A stretch of DNA of 64,000 bases from contig CM035444.1 in assembly GCA_020310875.1 (NCBI GenBank), forward strand, positions 20,756,199-20,820,198. Reading direction: 5' to 3'. Numbering within the stretch: the stretch's first letter is position 1; every line of letters starts with the position of its first letter. A program made the position numbers and the translations under genes. Source of the stretch: Ceratopteris richardii (taxonomy: Eukaryota; Streptophyta; Polypodiopsida; Polypodiales; Pteridaceae). Below are positions 53,091 through 62,382 of this stretch, piece by piece. The notes under the pieces are model-generated. The model had not been told where the DNA came from and did no database searches. It saw nothing but the letters and a program-made list of their open reading frames with translations.

Positions 53091-54475
53091 CTCAGATGTT
53101 TGGTACTTTGATGGTGGGGCGACCAAACATATTACCTTGTAACGCAGTTTCTTCTCTTCACTCAAGCCTGCCCCTACAGGGAATACTATCACATGTGCCA
53201 ACAACTCCTCTTATCTTGTCATGGGAGTTGGTAAGATCATTTTGACTACTATTGATGGTAGTTCTTTCACTTTGTTAGATGCTTTATTTGTACGAGGGAA
53301 TCAAGAAGAATCTGTTATCAGTTTTGGCGTTAGCCAAGATTGTCTTGGTTGTGAAATTTGTTGATGATAGATGTACAGTTCACGATCTGTCAAATGGTGA
53401 CGTGATTATTGCTTTTTGCATTTTTATCTCATGGGCTATATAAGCTCATAGATTATGAAAAATCTATGAATGACTTAGCAAGTGTAGTACATGATTCTCA
53501 GGCTACGTCAGATGCAAAGCTTTTGCATGCATGCTTTGGTCATGTTAATTTTACTAGTTTGCTACACCTGTAGAAATCTAAAATGGTGTCCTCTTTGCCC
53601 AAACTTGAGGCACCCAGTAAACATGTATGTGAAGTTTGTACTTTGGGCAAAATACAATGTTCCTCATTTCCAAAAGATGGTTCAATTTGAGCTACGTAGA
53701 AATTGTAGCTTGTTCATAGTGATGTCTATGGTCCTATGCAGACTCCCTCTTTTGGAAATTATCTTTACTTCGTGACTTTCATTGATGATTTTTCTAGGCA
53801 TGCATGGGTATATCCATTGAAAGAAAAGTCTGAAGTGTTCATGTGCTTCAAACAATTTTTGGTTTTGGCTAAAAATATGTCAGCATGTAAAATGGGCACC
53901 CTCCATTCTGATCGAGGGGGGGATATATGTCTTCTGATTTTAATGCATTTTTGGCTGAACATGGGATAAAACATCAATGTACAGTGCCATATACACCTCA
54001 ACAAAATGGAGTTTCTAAATGGAAGAACAAGTCACTCATGGAGATGGCGAGGTGTATGGTCAAGAGTCAGGCTTTACCACATATTTTTTGACTTGAGCCT
54101 GTTATGTGTGCACAATATGTACTTAACAGGTGTCCCACTAAAGCGCTGCAGTCTATCACTCCATATGAGGCTTTGCATGGTCGCAAGCCATTTGTTGCTC
54201 ATCTACATGTTTTTGCTTGTTTGTCATATGCATTAGTGCCTGAACAACATCCTAGAAAATCGGATGATAAAGCAGTAAAATGTATTTTTGTTGGGTATAG
54301 TTCTGAAAGTAAAGGCTATCATTTGTATCATCCACAAACTAAATGCATTCTGGTTAGCCATGATGTTGTTTTTGTGGAAGATGCTATTCACCCATTGCTT
54401 TCATGTACTAAGGAGACATCTGTTAGCTCCAAAGACATGTATGATACTTTGCTTCCCCTTTTTATGAGTGGATAG
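53091..54475 (+). pseudogene. Copia-1d protease and integrase
   Basis: The protease motif reads WYFDGGATKHIT, so DSG has become DGG. The pre-integrase zinc finger is decayed (CFGHVNFTS near 53530). The integrase core has the first Asp (VHSDVYGPMQTPSFGNYLYF) and the second (LHSDRGG). The Glu region reads NGVSKWKNKS instead of NGVAERKNRS, so the catalytic Glu is Lys. After a frame change at the ACTTGAGCC site (54091) the open frame 54104-54475 holds YVLNRCPTKALQSITPYEAL and KCIFVGYSSESKGYHLYHP. It is inactive. Confidence 0.88.
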
Positions 54476-56310
54476 TCTAGTCTTGGTCCTAATGAGGCAA
54501 CTTCTTAGCCTTTGTAGGTTTCATGTGATGATGCAGATCATCCCATTTGTGATGTAGATTTACATGATGCACGTTAATGAGAGGGATGATGTTGAGGAGG
54601 CAAAAACTGTGTGAAAATGGTTGGTGCAGAATCTGTGTGACAACAAATTAGATGCACCTCTATCATATCGTACTTGATCAAGCTCTCATAATGCCTCTTT
54701 TGCATCAAATTGCTATGCTATGGCTGCATCTAGTCTCTGTGATGAGAATGAGCCTGTTTTGTTTGATGAAGCACAAGATTCTGAAAATTGGATGGCTGCT
54801 GTGCAATCTGAATATGATGCTATAATGAAGAATGGTACCTAGTCTTTATGTGACTTGCCTCTTGGCAAGAAGGCCATTGGCACTAAGTGGGTTTACAAAA
54901 TAAAGCATAAGCCTGATGGAATAGTTGACAGGCATAAGGCTAGGCTTGTTGCAAAGGGTTATGCATAGGAAAAAGGCATTGATTTTGATGAGACCTTTGC
55001 ACCTACATGTTGTATGACTACTGTTTGGAGCATCTGTGCACTTGCAGCCCATCATGGTTGGAATGTACACCAGTTGGACATTTACATTTCTGAATGATGA
55101 CTTGCATGAAGAAGTGTATCGTTTTCAGCCCCGCTGCTTTGTGCAGAAAGGGCATGAAAACTAGGTTTGGAGGTTAAAGAAGGCATTATATGGTTGAAAG
55201 CAAGCACCACATACTTGGTATGAAAAGATACATGCCTATTTGATTGCACATGATTTTGAGAACAGTCCCACTGAGAGCACCTTATATGTTAAGCGTGCTA
55301 ATGATGTGTTTCTGATCATTGTTGTCTACGTTGATGACATGTTCACTGGTCCTATTGAGAAGCATATTGCTGATTTTAAGGCTGATTTGCATGCCTCATT
55401 TGAGATGTCTGATTTGGGACATTTGCATCATTATTTGGGCATTCAGTTTACGCAATTTGATGGTGGAATGGCTTTGTGTCAATCGAAATATATTGACATA
55501 TTATTGAAACATTTTGGCCTTGAAGACTGTAAGGCTATTGCCACTCCTATGGAGATAGGTTTATGATTGAGCCTTCATGATGCTAGAGATGCATTTGATG
55601 TTGTTCTCTATCAGCAGGCTATTGGATGCTTGATTTACTTATGCATTACTCGGCCAGATATTCAATTTGTTGTCTCACTGATGAGCTGGTTTATGCATTA
55701 CTTAGGTGTCAAGCATTGGTAGGCGGTTAAGTGCATCTTCTGCTACTTGAGTGGTACCCGGCTACTTGAATTGTTTTATCCCAAGGGGGGATCACTACCG
55801 CCATATTTGCATCCTTTTTCTGATAGTGATTTGGCTGGTTGCTATGACACTCATGTGTCCACTAGTGGCTTTTGCTTCATGCTTGGTAGCTCATGTATAT
55901 CTTGGTTGAGCAAGAAGCAGCCTACTGTGACCACTTCCAGTTGTGAGGCTGAGTATAGGGCAGGTTTCACAATGACTATTGAGTGTGTGTGGCTCAAATA
56001 TTTTATGGACGATTTGGGTGTTGGTCAGTCTTCTAACATCACCATCTTCACTGACAGTCAGAGCGCATTGGCAGTTGCGAGGAACCTTGTGTTCCATGCT
56101 GGCACTAAGCACATTGAGGTGCATTATCATTATGTCAAGGAGAGGTTCTCTGCTGGAGAGATTAGCTTGGCATATGTGCCCATGCAGGAGAACATTGCAA
56201 ACCTTTTCACAAAGGCTCTGCCTAGGGAGAAGTTTGAAGATTTCTGCAAAGCTTTGGGCACTTTTTTATACATGAGTGATAGCTCCTTGTTCATCGCATC
56301 ACTCCCAAGG
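54476..56310 (+). pseudogene. Copia-1d RT and RNase H
   Basis: Linker with stops (54476-54720), then RT: ENWMAAVQSEYDAI, KWVYKIKHKPDG, RLVAKGYA*EKGIDFDETFAP, a shifted HQLD/TFLNDDLHEEVY, and HTWYEKIHAYLIAHDFENSP. The catalytic VVYVDDM has lost one residue before FTGP (near 55342). A TGA at 55564-55566 separates RT from the RNase H part, at the same place as in copy b. RNase H has FSDSDLAGCYDTHVSTSGF, SSCEAEYRAGF, HAGTKHIEVHYHYVKE and ENIANLFTKALP, open from 55747 to 56334. It keeps the 11 codons deleted in copy b. Confidence 0.89.
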
Positions 56311-56315
56311 GGATT

Positions 56316-56546
56316 TGTTGATATATTTAGGTAGTGATGTGTGTGAACACATTAGGACCACCGAGGCACTTTTTTCCCTCTTTAGGAGGTTTTTTTCCCC
56401 CGGCTTGTATATAAGCCTATTGCCCTAACAGGTCACTTATCTTTGTACATTCTAGTGGTAATACATTCAGCGTTGTGTGTTGTGCTCCAAGCTTCTTCTT
56501 CTTCCTTGTGTTGTTCGCATGCTTCCGCAGACATCTAACTCCAACA
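56316..56546 (+). repeat. 3' LTR of Copia-1d
   Basis: 231 bp with TGTTG...CAACA ends, preceded by the purine-rich CCCAAGGGGATT. Confidence 0.92.
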
Positions 56547-56720
56547 CTTAGTTGGACTACCCTCTTCCACTAAAATGGCCGTAGCTCTCTCAATACTCAA
56601 TCAAATTGAGTGATCCCAATCGCTACAAAATCCTCACTTAGAGAGCTATCTTTCAACAATTGGAAGATACCATGTGGGCCCATTGTGGAGCTTTGATTTT
56701 GGTTTTTTGACATCAAGTAC

Positions 56721-57040
56721 CCCCATACAAACACTTTTTTGATGTAAGGATGATCAAGATCCACTTGGAGACGCAAGAGGAGTATATACCAACCATTTCA
56801 AGCACCTGCACATATCTACATGTGGAAATTTTAAACCCAAAGATAATTTTTGTCGTGATTTTCATGCATTTGTACGCTCTAACCCCATACAAACACTTTT
56901 TCGATGTAAGGATGATCAAGATCCACTTGGAGATGCAAGAGGAGTATATACCAACCATTTCAAGCACCTTCACATATCTACATGTGGAAATTTTAAACCC
57001 AAAGATAATTTTTGTCGTGATTTTCATGCATTTGTACTCT
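56721..57040. repeat. 162-bp tandem duplication
   Basis: CCCCATACAAACACTTTTT... begins at 56721 and again at 56883. The two units differ at only a few positions (for example TTTTTTGATG versus TTTTTCGATG). The second ends near 57040, just before the remnant of the Copia-2c 5' LTR. 56547-56720 is single-copy sequence without a recognised feature. Confidence 0.93.
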
Positions 57041-57146
57041 CTTTATGCACAATTTTGCATTTCCTCAACTCAGTTTTGGCTGGTGTGAAGCAAGAATTTG
57101 CAGTGACATCTCATCTCTAGAAGGTTTCCACCATCTCCTTCAACAG

Positions 57147-57158
57147 TGGCATCAGAGC
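57147..57158 (+). promoter_or_regulatory. Primer-binding site of Copia-2c
   Basis: TGGCATCAGAGC, one change from the initiator-Met consensus, one base after the LTR end TTCAACA. Confidence 0.88.
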
Positions 57159-57172
57159 AACATCAAGGTAAA

Positions 57173-58140
57173 ATGGGAGATGGATTTCCATGATTCATTG
57201 ACAAATCGGACAAGGGCAATTATCTAGCTTGGTCCCTAAGGATGAAGGCTTACTGACAAGGAAGAATCTTGTATGGATACATATCTAAATATGAAGAAAT
57301 GCCAACCCTTAGAAGCAAACATCAACCTACAAGAGAGGAGCAACAAAGACTAGTTGCATGGTGTGTAAAGGATGCTCTAGCCAGGCCTTATATACTCAAT
57401 TCAATATCTGATTTTTCATTACCTCGTATTAGGAATTGTAAGACTTCCCAAGAGACTTGGAAAGTACTACCTTCATACTTCTCATCAAATACAAGGGCTA
57501 GGAAGAACCATCTTTGGATGGAGCTCACAACCTTGAAGAAGCAACCAAAGCAAAGTGTAGTTGACTATGTGATCAAGATGAAGGATGTAGCTGATCAACT
57601 TGGGAGTATTTGAGAAGAAATAGAAGAAGAGTAGATAGTAAGGTAGATCATAAGTGGCATCAAGGTTGACGTCATTTCGGATTCCTTTACCACAACAATG
57701 GACCTATATATGGACATGCTTCACACATGAGACAAAGCTCGACAAGAATGGAGATACTTCTAGAGGTAATCAATCTTCTACCCTTTACATAGATAGAAAA
57801 AAGAGTAAAGATAAAGAAAAAGGTAAGAAGAATGAAGAAGAAGCAAGTACCTCTCAAGTTAATTTCATAGGTAGAGGTAGAGGTACCAGAGGAAGGGGCA
57901 GAGGAGCAAAGCAAGGCCGGGAGAGACCATACAATTCTTCACCTTGCAACATTTGTGGCTTGACCAATCATACCACATATGAATGCTTTAGGAACACAAA
58001 GAATTAGAGAGGAAGAGGCTTCCACAGAGGAAGCTATGGACAATCAAGAGGCATGTTCAATAATGGAGGAAACAACTACTCACAATTACAACCAAGGATA
58101 CAACAACTAGCAAGGAGGCTTCAGAGGAAGAAGAGACTAC
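57173..58140 (+). pseudogene. Copia-2c gag
   Basis: ATG at 57173 opens MGDGFP then a stop, where Copia-2a has MGDGFPSMIEKLD. The frame resumes with GNYLAWSLRMKAY, and 57269-57613 is open: RIRNCKTSQETWKVLPSYFSSN and RKNHLWMELTTLKKQPKQSVVDY. After stops near 57612, 57654-58007 has a Lys-rich region, a GRGRGTRGRGRGAKQGR tract and the intact CCHC knuckle CNICGLTNHTTYEC. Gly/Asn-rich codons follow. It is collinear with Copia-2a gag. Confidence 0.88.
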
Positions 58141-59334
58141 AACAACTATACAGATGATCAAGAGGATTCCCTATTACTCATGGATATGACAACCAAGCAA
58201 TGAAGCATTATTTTCTAACATTGAAGAACCCAAAGGAAAGCATGAAGTTCAGACAGGTGATGAAACTAGGTACTCAGTAAAGAAGATTGGAAATGTTAAA
58301 GCATCTGATGGTAACATGAATCTTCTAAGCAGGGTATCGTATGTGCCAACAATAACCAAGGATCTAATCAGTGTTGGATACCTTGTTGAGCATATGTTAG
58401 ATTCACAAGGCATGGAGCATATGTGGAGGATCCTCAACAAGTCTTCAAGAGGATTGCAAAAGGTGAGAAATCTGGTAAGTTTTTACCTTTGAAGTTGAAG
58501 GTACAAGAAATATTGCTATCTTCAATTATAAGGACCAAACCCTATCTAAATTCGAGATATGGCATTAGAGACTAGGTCATATAGGTGAAAGAACATTGAA
58601 GCAAATATGCAGGGATCAGAGTGTACTTGGCATCCCAAATGTGTCCAAGCAACACATGATTTACAAATGTGGAGCATGCCAATTTGGCAAGTCACATAGG
58701 CAACCATTCAACAAAAGAGGATACATGTATGAAGACTACTTGGAGCTTGTGCACATAGATGTGTGGGGTCCAAGCAGAGAGCTATCAATTTTAGGGTCAA
58801 GGTATTATGTTTCATTCATAAATGACTATAGTAGATGGACAATACTTTATTTCATGAAGCATAAAGATGAAGTTTTCACTTGTTTCAAGAAGTATTTGGC
58901 ATTGGCTGAGAATCAAACAGGTAGAAGTTTGAAGAGGCTCAAATCTAATGGAGGTGGTGAGTATTTATCACATGAGTTTGACTCCTTCTTACAAGACAGG
59001 TACCTAAAGAGAGAGATTACAACAAGGTACACTCATGAACAGAATGGAGTGGTAGAGAGAAGAAATAGATTAATAGTAGAGGTTGCAAGATGAATGTTGA
59101 ATGAGAAAAAAAAACTCCCTAACTATCTATGTTTCCACAGCCACTTACCTAATCAATAGGCTTCCATCCAAGTCTATGGATGGAATGACACCTTATGAGA
59201 CATGGAATGGTAGAAGACCTTCTTTAGATCATTGTAAAATCTTTGGGTGCATTGCCTATGCACACATACCCTCACAGATCAGAGGAAACCTTGATCCAAA
59301 AGCAGAAAGATGCATATTCATTGGCTATGATTAG
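58141..59334 (+). pseudogene. Copia-2c protease remnant and integrase
   Basis: The protease has lost its active site: after DQEDSLLLMDM the sequence jumps to SNIEEPKGKHEVQTGDE. It omits about 26 codons that in Copia-2a include FYIDSGCSNHVAG. YVPTITKDLISVG remains. The integrase begins near 58560 with the decayed zinc finger. 58596-59093 holds CGACQFGKSHRQPF, Asp55 in LVHIDVWGPS, Asn118 in LKSNGGGEYLS (AAT at 58947-58949, where the catalytic Asp is expected) and Glu154 in GVVERRNR, 35 residues later. A stop at 59091 and a shift lead to YLINRLPSKSMDGMTPYETW (59101-59334). Confidence 0.9.
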
Positions 59335-61005
59335 AGTTAGAAAAGATATAGGTTATATAATCCCACTAAAAAAGGATTCATAGTTAGTAGGGATGTAGTA
59401 TTTGATGAAAGTAACTCTTGGTTTGAGGATGATTGCAAGAAAATAAAGCTACCCTATGATTTGGAGAATGATTTTCCAAATATGACTCAAGAAGAACCAC
59501 ATACATCAGAGCATGTCAACTCAGAAGATGAAGAACAGATTGATTTCAAATCTTGGAAGTCCAAGAGCAAAATAAAGCTCAAAAAATTGGAAGACATTCC
59601 AGAGTCATCCAATCAAACACTTAGAAGATCTCAAAGGGAGAAAAAAACCGATAAGGTGTGGCTATGACACATCACTAGTCACCAACCATTCTATATACAT
59701 GGCTAAAGATTCTATGTCAAAAGAACCTTCTTCATTTGAGGAAGCCAACAAGAAAGAAGAATGGAGAGAAGCTATGCAGGAGGAAATTGAAGCACTTCAA
59801 GAGAATAGCACTTGGGATTTGGTTCCCAAAAAAACCATTCATGAAGGTAATAGGATCCAGGTGGATTTACAAAGTGAAAAAGAATTGAGATGGCACAATA
59901 AACAAGTATACAGCAAGGCTAGTAGCAAAGGGGTTTGCTCAAACCCATGGAGTGGATTATGAGGAGACCTTCTCACTTGTACCTAAGATGCCAACTATCA
60001 GAGTTTTAGTAAGTATTGCTACTTCAAAGAATTGGAACTTATACCAATTAGATGTTAAAAATGCATTTCTTAATGGGTGGATCTCTGAAGAGGTCTTGCA
60101 TTTCTTAATGGGTGGATCTCTGAAGAGGTCTACATGGCTCAACCACCAAGATATGAAGACAAAGACAAACCTGATTATGTATGTAAATTAAGGAAGGCAT
60201 TGTATGGTTTAAAGCAAGCTCCTAGAGCTTGGAACCATAGGCTTGTCACATACTTGCACGATCAGAATTTTGTTGTAAGCAAGGTATATTCTTCATTGCT
60301 CATTAAGAAGACCAATGCAGAGGTTATCTATCTATGTGTTTATGTGGATGACATTATCATTATAGGAAATGATGAAAATGGCATCAAGAAGATCAAAGCC
60401 CAAATGAAGGAGGAGTTCAAGATCAATGATCTTGGATTGCTTACATATTTTCTTGACTTAGAGATTGTGTATATAGATTCTAGTGTTTTCATTAATCAGA
60501 GGAAGTACATCCATGATGTGCTAGTTAAGTTCAAAATGGAAAATGCAAAAATTGCAGGTACACCCATGGAATTGAACCACAAACTTAGTGCTCATGAAGG
60601 AGAGTTGCTTGAAGACATTACAGGTTATCAAAGGCTTGTTGGGAGTCTCAATTATGCAACCCTAACAAGAGTGGATATATGCTATGGGGTGAGTACTTTG
60701 AGTCAATTCGTGCATACACCAAGAAAACCTCACATGGAAGCTGCTAAAAGGACCTTAAAATACTTGAAGGGTACCATAAATGAAGGTCTATTTTATCCAT
60801 TCACATCTGACTTGGATATCAAGCTATACTCTGATGCAGATTGGCCTAGCTCAAAAGATGAGAGGAGGAGCACCTATGGCTACCTATCTTTTGCAGGATC
60901 AAGTTGATTTGATGGTCATCCAAGAAACAACCAACTTTGGCATTGTCATCAATTGAAGCTGAATATAGAGGCCTATCAAATGCAACACAAATTGGCCAAG
61001 CATAT
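59335..61005 (+). pseudogene. Copia-2c RT and RNase H
   Basis: 59335-59698 is the integrase-RT linker (LYNPTKKGFIVSRDVVFDE in a shifted frame; 59461-59667 acidic, LRRSQREKKT). The RT starts at 59699 (EEANKKEEWREAMQEEIEAL). [18 protein letters not shown] is followed by a direct duplication of 35 bp (60062-60096 and 60097-60131) that shifts the frame. 60134-60907 resumes with [19 protein letters not shown], the catalytic LCVYVDDIIIIG and TYFLDLEIVYIDSSVFI. RNase H begins KLYSDADWPSSKDERRSTYGY. After a stop at 60905 and SSIEAEYRGLSNATQ, about 80 codons are missing up to the purine tract. Confidence 0.9.
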
Positions 61006-61009
61006 TAGG

Positions 61010-62096
61010 CTTCAGGGGATATCTTGGTGCAATTACTCCGAGCCTAAATGCTTGATCATTTGTACTAAGGCTCATATGTGCATTCATGAATTAGCACATG
61101 AATGATCTCTTGTAAAAGATTAATGTTTTACTCCTTGTAAAAGTGCATATATGGAATCACTTCAATCACAAGTTTTTAGGAGAATCTTTCCATGACTTAT
61201 TTGGTGAGGATTTATGGTAAATCAAATCCTAAAACCTTGGAACACTTTTAGGTAAAGAATCAAATTCAAATTTGAATTTTGGCTCCAACAAAAAGGCTAT
61301 AAAAGAGGACTACATAGTCATGTGGAAATGAGGGAGAAAGAGAGCCAAATATAGCTGAGATTTCAGAGGGATCTCATATGGATTTTGAGCTCACACTGTA
61401 GCTCTATCATTGCTTGCACATTGTGCAATCATACATTGCCAACGTCAATGTAATCTATGTGCATTAATACATATAGTTTTCTTACATCTCATATCTTCTA
61501 CTCTGTCATGTACCACTTAGAATAGTGAGCTTCTCTGACATGTTTCTCAGCTTGTACTTGATCATTTCTAGTGATCCAAGTTGATATAGATTTAATGGAA
61601 TGTCTATTTTATTGCTAAAAAGTTTCATTTTGATTGGCATAGTCATTCTCGAGTCGTGTGCAAAACATTACCCACAAGTCTGCATATTGTTAGTACCCAA
61701 AAATGTAAGGATGCATCTCTAACTTGCTAAGCATCATTCTCTGAGCATGGTCTATCATTTCAAGTTAAATAACCTAAAAAAGTTAGCTACCCAAGTTAGT
61801 TAGATATGCTCAAAAGGATTTTACTCAATTGTTAGCAAAGAAAGAGAACTACTCATTTCTCTGAGAAGGTGTAGTGACCAAAATAGCAAGCTTTTGGTTC
61901 ACAATGAAACTCCAACTTATTTGTTTTGATCCAATTATTTGAGGATCATATTCCACAGCACCTAGGTGATTATTTGTGCTTTTTGGGAAGCTCAAGAGGT
62001 CTAATTTTGCACTCCTCAACTCATTTTTGGCTGGTGTGAAGCAGCAATTTGTAGCACCATCTCATCTCTGGAAGGTGTCCACCATCTCCTTCAACA
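61010..62096 (+). repeat. Copia-2c polypurine tract and 3' LTR
   Basis: Purine tract GCTTCAGGGGATATC (about 61009-61023). The LTR 61025-62096 is 1,072 bp, TGGTGCAATTAC...CTCCTTCAACA. TATA box CTATAAAAGAGG at 61297-61308. Confidence 0.87.
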
Positions 62097-62382
62097 CTGT
62101 TGGCACATTTGCTTGAAAATGTGTGTAGTGCACTTAGTAATTTTTTTTCTGATTTTCATTTTCCTACCAAAATGTTGTCAAAATCCTCAAAACTCTTGCA
62201 TGCATAAGCATAAAAGTAGAAAATCATACTAAAGGTGTTTTTGTTTGTCATTTCTTTATGCAAAGGCTTGTGACTAGTTACTTTCCATTGCCACTTTCTA
62301 CATTAAGTGTACATAAACACACAATTTGAGAAAAAAATAAAACCATAAAAAACATAAAAAGAACTTCACTCTTTTCTAGTTA
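62097..62382 (+). other. Sequence between Copia-2c and GyG gag
   Basis: AT-rich leader-like sequence. Its last ~60 bp (AAATAAAACCATAAAAAACATAAAAAG) resemble the leader before the GyG gag start at 34446. No LTR end or primer site is resolved. Confidence 0.45.

Larger units (their letters stand above)
51596..56546 (+). mobile_element. Copia-1d, full-length but decayed
   Basis: A 4,951-bp plus-strand copy of the same family as Copia-1b. LTRs 51596-51825 (230 bp) and 56316-56546 (231 bp) are about 90% identical by eye. The primer site is TGGTATCAGATC and the polypurine tract CCCAAGGGGATT. Flanks are ATTAC and CTTAG, so the target duplication is degraded or absent. Protease and integrase active sites are mutated and RT has many stops. 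The insertion is much older than Copia-1b. Confidence 0.92.
57050..62096 (+). mobile_element. Copia-2c LTR retrotransposon
   Basis: Plus-strand Copia element. Of the 5' LTR only the last ~95 bp remain (57050-57145, matching 62002-62096). Primer site TGGCATCAGAGC at 57147-57158; gag to RNase H 57173-61005; purine tract GCTTCAGGGGATATC; complete 3' LTR 61025-62096. The protease active site and part of RNase H are deleted, the integrase has a catalytic substitution and the RT has a 35-bp duplication. Nonautonomous. Confidence 0.88.

Noticed and set aside
51591..56551. Perfect target-site duplication for Copia-1d
   Set aside because: Flanks are ATTAC and CTTAG; only the central TTA agrees, so I do not claim a duplication.
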